From contig NZ_JAAAMV010000028.1 of NCBI RefSeq assembly GCF_009909185.1, forward strand, positions 1-64,000: a stretch of 64,000 nt of DNA, given 5' to 3'. A program made the translations under genes and the position numbers. Numbering within the stretch: position 1 is the first letter of the stretch; the number at the start of each line of letters is the position of its first letter. Below the pieces are notes generated by a model that saw only the letters and a program-made list of their open reading frames with translations, was not told the DNA's origin and searched no databases. The DNA comes from Paenibacillus glycinis. Lineage in GTDB: Bacteria; Bacillota; Bacilli; Paenibacillales; Paenibacillaceae. Shown in pieces: positions 16,793-24,678 of this stretch.

Positions 16793-16825
16793 GCTGTCTG
16801 GAGACAGAAATAAAAATCGAAACGG

Positions 16826-16884
16826 CATGGGAAGTTTGCGGCTCCCATGGGAAAAGATAACGTGTAGCGTGCTGAACCGTTATC
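16826..16884. promoter_or_regulatory. Two dyads upstream of the FGGY kinase
   Basis: CATGGGA/TCCCATG (16826-16832, 16843-16849) and GATAACG/CGTTATC (16856-16862, 16878-16884) are 7-bp perfect inverted repeats. The second has half-site centres 22 bp apart. Further downstream, GGAGACGGCAG (16915-16925) can pair with CTGCGTCTCC (16961-16970) in the leader. An operator role in sugar control is inferred; no regulator gene is adjacent. Confidence 0.35.
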
Positions 16885-17044
16885 ATTCCGGCAAACATCG
16901 CCAAGCACACAACAGGAGACGGCAGCGTTTGGGCGAAATCAATACGGAGGATACATATTTCTGCGTCTCCCGGGAAACGAAAGTCGTTGAAGTCGCGTTC
17001 GTTCAACCAATGCGCTTATTATTCGAAACGGAGGTTTACCCCTC

Positions 17045-18418
17045 ATGCTCATTGCAGGCATCGATATTGGCACAACGTCCATCGGCATCGTAATCGTTTC
17101 GGCTGAAGGCGGCGAGACGGTCGGCATGCTTACGAAATCGAACGACGCCGCGCTTCCGAGCGAACGAAGCTGGGAGCGAATCCAGGAGCCGGAACGGATC
17201 GTGGCGATCGTCCGCGAGTTAATCGCGGGCTGCGCGCCTTATTGGAAGGACGTGTCCGCGATCGGCATATCCGGTCAGATGCACGGCGTGCTGTACGTGG
17301 ACCGCGGCGGACGCAGCGTCAGCCCGCTGTTCACGTGGCAGGACGGCCGCGGCGACCTGCCGATGGGACACGGCGAAGGCACGTATGCCGAGCATCTCTG
17401 CAAACTGACCGGCCATTCGGTGAGCAGCGGCTACGGACTGGCTACGCATTATTACAACAAGCTGAACGGGGAAGTGCCGAAGGAAGCGTCGTTCCTGTGC
17501 ACCATCGGCGATTATGTGGCGATGAAGCTGGCGGGGGCCGAAGCCCCGGTCATGGATCCGTCCAATGCGGCAAGCATCGGCTTGTTCTCGAGCCGTCTGC
17601 ATGCCTTCGACTTGGAAGCGGTCCGCCATGCCGGGATGGACGCCTCCTTGCTGTCCCCGGTCGGCGAGCGATACGCCGTTGCAGGCACGACGGACGACGG
17701 CAAGCAGGTCGCCATTGCCATCGGCGATAACCAGGCAAGCTTCATCGGCTCGGTTCAGAAGCTGGAAGGGACGCTGCTGGTCAACGTCGGAACGGGCTCG
17801 CAGATGTCGTTATATGCCGGACAGCACGAGGATATACCGGGACTCGAGACGCGGCCTTTCCCGGGAGGCGGCTATCTGCTGGTCGGCGCTCCGCTCAGCG
17901 GCGGCAAATCGTATGCGCTGCTGGAGCAATTCTTCAAAGCGGTCTGCCGCTCGTTCGGCGGAGTCAGCATCGACGATGCGGATATCTACGAGCGGATGAA
18001 CGAGCTGGCGGCGCGGGCGCTGGAAGAAGGGCAAGGGAGGCTGCGGTTCGGGACGCAGTTTTACGGCACGCGCCATGACCCGCTTGTCCTCGGCCATGTG
18101 GCCGATATCAGCCCGGACAATTTTACGCCGGGTCATTTCGCCCTCGGCGTGCTGGGCGGCATCGTGGACGAGCTGATGGGTTACGTGCATCTGCTGCCCG
18201 GGCGGCTGCTCTCCCCCGTGGCCGTCGCCGCGGGATCGGGCAACGGCATTCGCCGCAATCCGGTCATGCAGCAGCTGCTGAGGGAGCATTTGAACCTGCC
18301 GCTGCATCTGGCGGAGTCGAAGGAAGAAGCGGCCTTCGGTGCCGCCGTGTACGCCGCGGCAGCCTCGGGCGCATTCCCGGATTTGAACGCGGCGATGGCA
18401 TCGATGAAGAGAGCATGA
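17045..18418 (+). CDS. FGGY-family kinase, sedoheptulokinase-like
   Basis: This 457-residue two-domain sugar kinase starts with the phosphate-1 loop GIDIGTTSIG, followed by ISGQMHGVLYVD, FTWQDGRG and the substrate/ATP region GDNQASFIGSV with VNVGTGSQMSLY. AAGSGNGIRRNPVMQQLL lies near the C-terminus. The GDNQASF block is what I associate with sedoheptulokinase (SHPK) among FGGY kinases; xylulokinase or another pentulose kinase remains possible. The length fits. GGAGG lies 11 nt before ATG. It is monocistronic, with its own dyad-rich leader and terminator. The expected role is phosphorylating a keto-sugar into the pentose phosphate pathway. Confidence 0.82.
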   Translation: MLIAGIDIGTTSIGIVIVSAEGGETVGMLTKSNDAALPSERSWERIQEPERIVAIVRELIAGCAPYWKDVSAIGISGQMHGVLYVDRGGRSVSPLFTWQDGRGDLPMGHGEGTYAEHLCKLTGHSVSSGYGLATHYYNKLNGEVPKEASFLCTIGDYVAMKLAGAEAPVMDPSNAASIGLFSSRLHAFDLEAVRHAGMDASLLSPVGERYAVAGTTDDGKQVAIAIGDNQASFIGSVQKLEGTLLVNVGTGSQMSLYAGQHEDIPGLETRPFPGGGYLLVGAPLSGGKSYALLEQFFKAVCRSFGGVSIDDADIYERMNELAARALEEGQGRLRFGTQFYGTRHDPLVLGHVADISPDNFTPGHFALGVLGGIVDELMGYVHLLPGRLLSPVAVAAGSGNGIRRNPVMQQLLREHLNLPLHLAESKEEAAFGAAVYAAAASGAFPDLNAAMASMKRA

Positions 18419-18547
18419 TCGTTGACGAAGAGGGCGCTCAAATTCGTTCAGCGCAAGATGAACGCTAAACAATGATATCCGAGCCTAATGGGACCGTTGT
18501 CGGGGTATTACACCGGCCTATCCGGCGAGCCCATGCTATGAAGGTCG

Positions 18548-18577
18548 GCGCGCGCGGCTGTCTGCGCGCGTTTTTTT
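18548..18577 (+). terminator. Terminator after the FGGY kinase
   Basis: CGCGCGC and GCGCGCG arms around an 8-nt loop are followed by seven T residues. The rest of 18419-18819 shows no gene; it carries the leader of the cysteine-rich protein. Confidence 0.88.
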
Positions 18578-18819
18578 GCTTGGCATGGCAGATAACGGCC
18601 CTAATCGATTAGCGGGTATCGGAGTCGTTCGCCGGCTTTCCGACGCGGGCGATGCACGCGCATTGCGCCGGTGTCCCAAGCGGGCATATGACGGGCGAGG
18701 CTCCTACCCGCGCGCGAAATCTGCGATTCAGCTTGTGCGAATGGCATCGGCATCTTGTCTTATTCAAGGATGTCCCTCCTGACATAGAGTACATTAGCTC
18801 TCAAGAAGGAGGAATTCAG

Positions 18820-19224
18820 GTGTCCGCTAAAGTAAAAGTGAAGAACGTCAAGGCAGTCCGCACGAGCAAGTCCCGCAAAGCAAAGGTGTCGAACGAAGCT
18901 CTCGGGGGTGTCAGTTCCGGTCATCAATGCTGCAACCGCAGGGACGGCGCGGTCGAAGGAATTCAAGAGGCAGGCGCCGATCTGAGCGATTTGTTCTGCC
19001 AGTTGAAAAACCCCGTCGTTGCCGCCAAGCTCGTTCGCGCCATCCGCTGCAGAAACCGCAAAGTCATCGAAGAATTGATCGGCGCGAACTGCGAAGTTGT
19101 CTGTTTCTTCCACCAAGGTCGTTTCGCCTGCGTTCGTATCGCCTGCGTCTTCGGCAACTGCTGCGATGTCCGCATCAGCTTCGACATTTGCGTCTCCCAA
19201 GGCAACTGCCGCAACCAATTCTAA
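18820..19224 (+). CDS. Cysteine-rich protein, possibly spore surface
   Basis: This 134-residue protein starts at GTG 18820, 7 nt after AAGGAGG. The N-terminus is basic (KVKVKNVKAVRTSKSRKAK). The rest holds 12 cysteines, clustered as SGHQCCNRR, DLFCQL, AIRCRN, and a C-terminal block GANCEVVCFFHQGRFACVRI with GNCCDVRISFDICVSQGNC. The alternating hydrophobic/Cys pattern looks like a cross-linked beta-rich structural protein. I suspect a spore coat or exosporium component, by analogy with Cys-rich coat proteins, but cannot assign a family. It has its own terminator. Confidence 0.72.
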   Translation: MSAKVKVKNVKAVRTSKSRKAKVSNEALGGVSSGHQCCNRRDGAVEGIQEAGADLSDLFCQLKNPVVAAKLVRAIRCRNRKVIEELIGANCEVVCFFHQGRFACVRIACVFGNCCDVRISFDICVSQGNCRNQF

Positions 19225-19256
19225 TCTGCCCCCTCTGATGCGTTCGTTTCCGGAAT

Positions 19257-19296
19257 GTCCGAGAAGGTCCCATGGACCCCTTCTCGGGCATTTTTG
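19257..19296 (+). terminator. Terminator after the Cys-rich gene
   Basis: CCGAGAAGG (19259-19267) pairs with CCTTCTCGG (19279-19287), extended by GGTCC/GGACC inside, and is followed by CATTTTT. Confidence 0.9.
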
Positions 19297-19299
19297 GTT

Positions 19300-19349
19300 T
19301 GTCCGCATGTTTGCATGACCGAATGTCCGAATGTCCGCATATCCGCATC
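19300..19349. repeat. Short degenerate TGTCCGCAT/TGTCCGAA repeats
   Basis: About five head-to-tail imperfect copies of an 8-11 bp motif (TGTCCGCAT, TGCATGACC, GAATGTCC, GAATGTCC, GCATATCC) fill the gap after the terminator. This looks like replication slippage; no function is suggested. Confidence 0.5.
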
Positions 19350-19501
19350 GAAGCAGCCGTTCGCGTTCGGATCCCCGCCGCGCGGCGAAGGCGAGACGGC
19401 AAACAGAGACTGCCTTCGGCCAAACGGCCTTCGGGACAGTCCCTGCGCTGCGGCGTCGAACGCCTTTGTCCATGCGCAAGCGCTCATCCGAGCGCCGACG
19501 A

Positions 19502-20455
19502 TTATTGCTCGATCGGTTCTTTCAGCCAAGCATTGGCGAGCATCAGCGCGCCGCGCGCCGCGGCCGTGCCGGCCAGCGCGTTCAGCATGACGAAGTCGTG
19601 GATGATGCCTTGGAAACGCGCCGCCGTCACGCGAACGCCCGCTTCCCGTAGCTTCGCGGCGTAGGCTTCGCCCTCGTCGCGCAGCACGTCGGCTTCGCCC
19701 GTGATGATCAGCGCCGGGGGAAGGCCCTGCAATTGCGCCGAGGACGCGCGCAGCGGCGATGCCGTGACCTGCGCCCGTTCCTCGGGATCGGTCGTGTACT
19801 GATCCCAGAACCACTGCATCCCCTCTCGGCTCAGAAAATAGCCGGTCGCGAACTGCTCGTACGATTCCGTGTCGAAGGACGCGTCCGTGACTGGATAGAA
19901 CAGCAGCTGTCTGGCGATTCTCGGGCCGCCGCGCTCCTTCGCCATAAGCGTCACGGCGGCGGTCATGTTGCCGCCGACGCTGTCGCCGGCCACGGTCAGC
20001 TCGCCCGGCGCTGCGCCGAGCTCTTCCCCGTGCTCGGCGACCCACTGGACGACCGCGTAGATCTCCTCGATGGCGGTGGGATATTTGTGCTCGGGGGACA
20101 GGCTGTATTCGGGAAATACGACGATCGAGCCCGAGCCGTCGGCCAGCTCGCGGACAAGCCGGTCATGCGTGTGCGCATTCCCGAATACCCAGCCGGCGCC
20201 GTGGATATAGACGATGACGGGGAGCTTGCCGGCGATAGTCTTCGGTTTCAGCACGACGACCGGCACCTCGCCCTTCGGACCGCCGGGGATGCTTCGTTTC
20301 TCGATCGCGACGTCGGGCTTGGCGACGGGGCCGGACTGCACCTCGTCCACCTGCTTGCGGCCCTTCTCGGGCCCGAGCTCGTACACGAACGGCGGATTCG
20401 CCGTCTTCTCGACGAACTGCTGCGCTTCTTGCTCCAAAATGACTTTCTTTTGCAT
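19502..20455 (-). CDS. Alpha/beta hydrolase, HSL-type esterase
   Basis: This 317-residue cytosolic hydrolase belongs to the hormone-sensitive lipase-like family (bacterial family IV). The oxyanion motif reads IHGAGW (family HGGG), the nucleophile elbow is GDSVGG, the catalytic Asp is in TGEADVLRDEG and the His in GIIHDF. It should hydrolyse short-chain esters; the natural substrate is unknown. AAAGGAG lies 10 nt before ATG. The N-terminal 65 residues form the cap region. It stands alone, divergent from the tyrosinase-like gene. Confidence 0.92.
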   Translation of the reverse strand: MQKKVILEQEAQQFVEKTANPPFVYELGPEKGRKQVDEVQSGPVAKPDVAIEKRSIPGGPKGEVPVVVLKPKTIAGKLPVIVYIHGAGWVFGNAHTHDRLVRELADGSGSIVVFPEYSLSPEHKYPTAIEEIYAVVQWVAEHGEELGAAPGELTVAGDSVGGNMTAAVTLMAKERGGPRIARQLLFYPVTDASFDTESYEQFATGYFLSREGMQWFWDQYTTDPEERAQVTASPLRASSAQLQGLPPALIITGEADVLRDEGEAYAAKLREAGVRVTAARFQGIIHDFVMLNALAGTAAARGALMLANAWLKEPIEQ

Positions 20456-20648
20456 AGTTTAACGCTCCTTTCGGTTTAATTTGGGGGTCTCGTCCTTTTC
20501 TTATACACGGCAGGGATGATGCCGAAACCCGCTCCGCCCCGGAACCGGCACGCGGAGGAGCGGCGAGGCGCGCCGGACGGATCGCGCGAACCGTTCCCGG
20601 ACCCGCGGCATAAGCTGAGCATAAAGCTTGGAAAGGGAGGGGACAGGT

Positions 20649-21221
20649 ATGCCGTTCATTCCGAATTTTCCGCAATCGCTGCTCGAGGAGCACATGCGCT
20701 GGCACCATGCCAACCATTACGACGACCCTTCGCAGCTGCCCCCGGGCTACGGGCAGAGTTTCCTGAATTTCCACCGTCAATTCATCAATAAGGTGTACCA
20801 ATGGTACAACCAGCAGGGATACGACCCGCGGCTGATCGCGGGCTGGCAGGGCGTGCCCGAAGCGATTCGCAACACGCGCTGCTATAACCAGGCGGCGGAG
20901 GCGCGCGTCTTGAACAATCCGCGTTCTTTCGCGTCGGCGGACCAGCTGGGGCTGTTTATCGAAGGCTCGAACCTGCACGGCTGCATCCATCAGGAGGCGG
21001 CAAGGATTTTCGGGGAGTCCGCGTTGAACGATTTCGACGAGGCGCCGCGCACGACGATGTTCTACAATATCCACTTCATGATCGATCAATGGTACCGGAA
21101 CTGGGAGCAGGCAGTCGGCGTCGCCCGAAAGACGGGCGGCAGGGCATCCTCGGGCGTCAAGCGGGACATCGGCGGGAAAAATGCGGGCAAATCCGGGACG
21201 AAGCGGGGACGAATTACGTGA
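20649..21221 (+). CDS. Small tyrosinase-like type-3 copper protein
   Basis: This 190-residue protein carries a pattern like the tyrosinase common central domain. A CuA-like segment has HMRWHHANH (residues 15-23) and FLNFHRQFINKV (His42). A CuB-like segment has NLHGCIH (His110, His114) and NIHFMIDQWYRNW (His142). The HxxxH then 28-residue spacing matches tyrosinase CuB. Typical bacterial tyrosinases are 270-310 residues, so this is reduced, with a Lys/Gly-rich tail (170-190). Oxidation of phenols is inferred only; dioxygen chemistry may be lost. ATG 20649 follows GGAGGGG by 7 nt. There is no signal peptide. Confidence 0.6.
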   Translation: MPFIPNFPQSLLEEHMRWHHANHYDDPSQLPPGYGQSFLNFHRQFINKVYQWYNQQGYDPRLIAGWQGVPEAIRNTRCYNQAAEARVLNNPRSFASADQLGLFIEGSNLHGCIHQEAARIFGESALNDFDEAPRTTMFYNIHFMIDQWYRNWEQAVGVARKTGGRASSGVKRDIGGKNAGKSGTKRGRIT

Positions 21222-21230
21222 ACCATGCAG

Positions 21231-21260
21231 AAAAGGACCGCCGAATAGCGGTCCTTTTTG
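21231..21260. terminator. Bidirectional terminator
   Basis: A perfect 11-bp stem AAAAGGACCGC/GCGGTCCTTTT with a 7-nt loop provides T-runs on both strands. It serves the tyrosinase-like gene (+) and the mscL-NUDIX operon (-). Confidence 0.92.
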
Positions 21261-21285
21261 CATGATTCGATGGCGGCCGGACCGC

Positions 21286-21936
21286 TCAGGCATGGAGCAG
21301 CAAGGCGCGGAACGTTTCCGTATAATAAGAGGCCGGGCGGGGTACGAATTGGGAGGCCGCGACCAGCGCCTCCGCTTCTTCCGGACGACCGTCCGCGCCG
21401 AGCCGGAAGCCGGCAGCCCGCGCACGGGCCAGACGGCCCTCGAACAGCGCGATCATGTCTTCCAGGTCGGCTTCGTACACGCCCGCCACTTCCTCCTGCT
21501 GCAGCGTGAGCGAGGCGAGCGGCCCGCGGTAGACGAAGCCGTATACGCCGCTGATCTCCCGGTCGACGAATGCCATGCCTTTCGCGATGCCCGCGGCTTC
21601 CTTGCGGGCTTCGCCGAGCGGGATCAGCGAATCGAACGGGATGGCGGCGCCGAGTTCTTCCTCGATCTCGCGCGCCGCGTCCCGCATCGTCTCGCCGGCG
21701 GTCAGATGGCCCGCGGCGGTGATGTCGTAATGGTCCGGGAACGTGTCTTTGCCGGAAGCGCGCTGCTGGAACAGGACAAGCCTGCGTTCGCCGTCGCGCC
21801 GAGCCAGCCAGCAATGGATGGAGCGGTGCCAGAGGCCGCGGGCATGCACTTCGCTGCGCGGAGCCGTGCCGAGCCGGACGCCGTGCTCATCGTAATAATC
21901 GAAGCGTTCCTCATCTGCGGCAGGTTGCGTGTTCAT
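21286..21936 (-). CDS. NUDIX hydrolase
   Basis: This 216-residue cytosolic pyrophosphohydrolase has the Nudix box at about residues 76-98 (AGHLTAGETMRDAAREIEEE then LG), matching Gx5Ex7REUXEEXGU. The N-terminus (YYDEHGVRLGTAPRSEVH, GLWHRSIHCWL) resembles the YfcD / isopentenyl-diphosphate-isomerase-like Nudix group. The substrate is unknown. The start lies 3 nt after the mscL stop, so it is probably translationally coupled to mscL; its own GGGAGG lies 13 nt away inside the mscL 3' end. It is the last gene of a two-gene operon. Confidence 0.9.
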   Translation of the reverse strand: MNTQPAADEERFDYYDEHGVRLGTAPRSEVHARGLWHRSIHCWLARRDGERRLVLFQQRASGKDTFPDHYDITAAGHLTAGETMRDAAREIEEELGAAIPFDSLIPLGEARKEAAGIAKGMAFVDREISGVYGFVYRGPLASLTLQQEEVAGVYEADLEDMIALFEGRLARARAAGFRLGADGRPEEAEALVAASQFVPRPASYYTETFRALLLHA

Positions 21937-21939
21937 CGG

Positions 21940-22434
21940 CTAGGACAAGCCTCCCTCGAGCTCAGGCTCGACTTCCAGATGGGAGGTGCAGTGCGAGCAG
22001 CGCGTCGCTTTGACCGGGATCTTGGAGAGGCAGTACGGGCAGTTCTTGTCCGTCGGCTCCGACGGCGCGGCAGGGTCGGGCTGGCCCAGGCGGCGCAGCG
22101 CGTTCGCGCCCTTGACGATCATGAAGATACAGAAGGCGACGATCGCGAAGTCGAGGATGACGTTGAGGAAATTGCCGTAGGCGATGACGGCGACGGAGCC
22201 TTTCTGCGCATCTGCCAATGTCTTCGGGTGCTCCGAATCCAGCATGGATATTTGTATGAACTTGTCCACCAGGTTGACGTTGCCGAGCAGCCGGCTGATC
22301 GGCGGCATGATGATGTCGTTGACGAGCGAGGTGACGATTTTGCCGAAAGCGCCCCCGATGATAACCCCGACCGCAAGGTCGAGCACGTTGCCTCGGACGG
22401 CGAACTCTTTGAACTCTTTTAAGATTTTAACCAT
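21940..22434 (-). CDS. mscL: Large-conductance mechanosensitive channel with zinc ribbon
   Basis: This 164-residue inner-membrane channel relieves hypo-osmotic pressure. The N-terminus KEFKEFAVRGNVLDLAVGVI with IGGAFGKIVTSLVNDIIMP is the MscL signature (S1 helix and TM1), and TM2 spans about 85-110. Beyond the usual end there is a C-terminal zinc-ribbon-like tail (CPYC...RCSHC, about residues 132-149), which makes the protein about 25 residues longer than the common form. AAGGAGTG lies 7 nt before ATG. It has a good promoter and is coupled to NUDIX. The metal tail may sense or scaffold, which is inference. Confidence 0.95.
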   Translation of the reverse strand: MVKILKEFKEFAVRGNVLDLAVGVIIGGAFGKIVTSLVNDIIMPPISRLLGNVNLVDKFIQISMLDSEHPKTLADAQKGSVAVIAYGNFLNVILDFAIVAFCIFMIVKGANALRRLGQPDPAAPSEPTDKNCPYCLSKIPVKATRCSHCTSHLEVEPELEGGLS

Positions 22435-22457
22435 GATTTCACTCCTTCCAAAGCTCT

Positions 22458-22485
22458 ATTATAACGAATGGGAGGGCTACTTCAA
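22458..22485 (-). promoter_or_regulatory. Promoter of mscL
   Basis: On the minus strand TTGAAG (22480-22485), a 16-bp spacer and TATAAT (22458-22463) lie 24 nt before the mscL start. Confidence 0.75.
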
Positions 22486-22610
22486 GCCCATTGCGGGCAA
22501 AAACCGGGACGGCCCGGAATGCCTGTCGCGAAAAAAAGGATTATCTGGAAAAATGTCGAATTGGGACGTTAAGAATCGCTCGGCACATTTCCGGAAAATG
22601 GAGAATCGAC

Positions 22611-24416
22611 ATGATAGAATCCCTGTTCGGCGACAAATGGATGATGCTCGCGCTTGCGCTGGCGATCCACCTGTTCGCGTCCATTACCATCTACAGCATG
22701 ATCGGCCAACTCAAGCGGGTGCGCGCGATGCAGCACTATTGGCTGCTGAGCGGGGCGCTCGTCTACGCCATGGGTCTGTGGGTCAGCCATTTCATCATTC
22801 TGTTGACGTCCAATTCCATGATCGTGATCGACTGGACCATCGCCGTCAAGCTGTTCGGCATCATGGCCTGCACGTACGGTTCGTTCCGCATACTGGGGTC
22901 GCTCGCGCCCTATACGCTGCGGTTGTTCGCGAGCAGCCTGCTGATGGCCTTCGGCGCGAATCTCATCGTCTACACGTCCCTGATGGGCAGCGACGCAGAG
23001 TCGTTCGGCGCGGCTCCGGGCTTCGTCTTCTTCACGTTCCTCTTCAGCTTCGTCGGAACGGCGGGCTCGTTCTATCTCTTCGAACGCAAACCCGGCTCGA
23101 TGCTCCTGCCCGGATTGCTGCTCGGCATCTCCGGCATGATCATGCAGCTGTTCGGCCTCGGTACCTTGACCGACGTGGATGCCGGCGTGGTGCTGACCGC
23201 CGATCGGTTGAACGATTACATGCAGCTGCTGTCCATCGTGCTCGGCTTGGCCACCTTGGCGATCTTCGCGTTCAGCCTCGTCGCGCGCTTCGTCGACCGC
23301 CGGTACGCGTCCATGAACGAACGGTACAAGCTGCTCGTGGAGAACTCCATCGACATGATCGCCGTCATCCACGACGAGCGCTGGGAATACATCAACCGCT
23401 CCGGCCTGCGCATGTTCGAAGCTGCCGGCGAGCGGGATATGATCGGCAAAAGCATCTATCTGCATCTGCGGCCCGAGTACCACGCGGAGATGAAGCGGAT
23501 GCTGGAACCGTCCAGGCAGAAGGAGCGCCAGATGCCGATCGAGATGGATTGGTTCACCGTGCAGGGCAAGCTCCTCCATACGGAGGTCATCGAATCCAGC
23601 ACCAAGCTCTCGGGCAAACCGGTCGTGCAGGTCATTATCCGGGACATCTCGGAGCGCAAGAAGAACGAGGAGCTGCTGATCAATTCCGAAAAGCTGTACG
23701 TCGCCGGACAGCTGGCCGCGGGCATCGCGCACGAAATCCGCAATCCGCTGACGTCGCTCAAAGGCTTCCTGCAGCTCATCGCTTCCGGGCGCAGCAGCAA
23801 AAATTATTACGATATCATGAAGTCCGAGCTGACCCGCATCGAATCCATCGTCAGCGAGCTGCTCATGCTGTCCAAGCCGCAGATCTACGAGCTGACGCAC
23901 CAGGATATCCGGCTGCTCATGTCGGATACGATCACGCTGCTGGAAGCGCAGGCGATCCTGCACGACATCGTCATCGAAGCGAATCTCGGCGAGGAGCCGC
24001 TGTGGGTCCATGGCGTGGAAAATCAGCTGAAGCAGGTATTCATCAACGTGATCAAGAACGCGATCGAGGTCATGATGGACGGCGGAAGCATCAAGGTCGC
24101 CTGCCTGCGGAACGCCAGCGGGCGGATCGTCGTGCGGATCGCGGACCGCGGGCCGGGCATCACCGAGGATCAGATGGCGAAGATCGGGCAGCCGTTCTAT
24201 ACGACGAAGGACAAAGGAACGGGCCTAGGCCTGATGGTGACGTACAAAATCGTCGACAATCACCAAGGCACCGTCGAGGTCAGCAGCTGCGTCGGAGAAG
24301 GCACGACGTTCGATATTATTTTGCCGTACCAAGCGCCGACCGGCGCGGAGGAAGCGAATTGGAGCAAGGTCGTTCCGCTTCACCGCTACCGCGAGGACAA
24401 CGAAAGCGCCTCCTAG
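22611..24416 (+). CDS. Membrane PAS histidine kinase, MHYT-like sensor
   Basis: This 601-residue kinase has about seven transmembrane helices (residues 10-235). Their spacing and sequence (YWLLSGALVYAMGLWVSHFI) recall the MHYT sensor, but the MHYT motifs are degenerate. A PAS domain follows (about 245-360), then HisKA with GIAHEIRNPLTSLKGFLQLI (His374) and HATPase_c with VIKNAIEVM, DRGPGI and GTGLGL. This catalytic half matches the KinA/KinB sporulation-type kinases of Bacilli. ATG 22611 follows TGGAGAA by 7 nt; upstream in-frame codons lack a site. It may feed the sporulation phosphorelay, which is an inference. Confidence 0.88.
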   Translation: MIESLFGDKWMMLALALAIHLFASITIYSMIGQLKRVRAMQHYWLLSGALVYAMGLWVSHFIILLTSNSMIVIDWTIAVKLFGIMACTYGSFRILGSLAPYTLRLFASSLLMAFGANLIVYTSLMGSDAESFGAAPGFVFFTFLFSFVGTAGSFYLFERKPGSMLLPGLLLGISGMIMQLFGLGTLTDVDAGVVLTADRLNDYMQLLSIVLGLATLAIFAFSLVARFVDRRYASMNERYKLLVENSIDMIAVIHDERWEYINRSGLRMFEAAGERDMIGKSIYLHLRPEYHAEMKRMLEPSRQKERQMPIEMDWFTVQGKLLHTEVIESSTKLSGKPVVQVIIRDISERKKNEELLINSEKLYVAGQLAAGIAHEIRNPLTSLKGFLQLIASGRSSKNYYDIMKSELTRIESIVSELLMLSKPQIYELTHQDIRLLMSDTITLLEAQAILHDIVIEANLGEEPLWVHGVENQLKQVFINVIKNAIEVMMDGGSIKVACLRNASGRIVVRIADRGPGITEDQMAKIGQPFYTTKDKGTGLGLMVTYKIVDNHQGTVEVSSCVGEGTTFDIILPYQAPTGAEEANWSKVVPLHRYREDNESAS

Positions 24417-24435
24417 TCATGGCCTCCTGACATCG

Positions 24436-24483
24436 GGCGGCCGGTTATCCGCGAGCAAGCAGCGCGGAAGCCGGCCGCTTTTG
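24436..24483 (+). terminator. Terminator after the KinB-like kinase
   Basis: Arms GCGGCCGGTTATCCGCG and CGCGGAAGCCGGCCGC pair almost completely and are followed by TTTT. Confidence 0.88.
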
Positions 24484-24626
24484 CATGCGGCGGCAGTCAA
24501 GCGAGATGTTTTCGCGCGTTAACGCAGCGTTTTCCGTACAAGGAGGATTCTAGGCGGGGCATGCTTTATTCCGGCAAGCTTGATCGCAATGTCCCTTGAT
24601 TCGGCCGCACGGGAGGGCAAGGGCTT

Positions 24627-24655
24627 TTCAACTTGGCGGGCGGATGGTCTATAAT
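24627..24655 (+). promoter_or_regulatory. Candidate promoter of the AlkC-like operon
   Basis: TATAAT at 24650-24655 is perfect. The -35 at 17 bp is TTCAAC (24627-24632), which is weak. The operon start codon is 24 nt downstream. Confidence 0.5.
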
Positions 24656-24678
24656 AGCGGAAGGAGGCGAGTAAAGAG

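Noticed and set aside
21086..21814. Minus-strand frame starting inside the NUDIX gene and running into the tyrosinase-like gene
   Set aside because: It crosses a strong bidirectional terminator and gives Arg/Gly-rich sequence; both overlapped genes have clear motifs and ribosome sites.
22184..24430. A long + frame overlapping the KinB-like kinase
   Set aside because: The translation is Arg/Ala-rich without domains, while the overlapping frame encodes a complete kinase.
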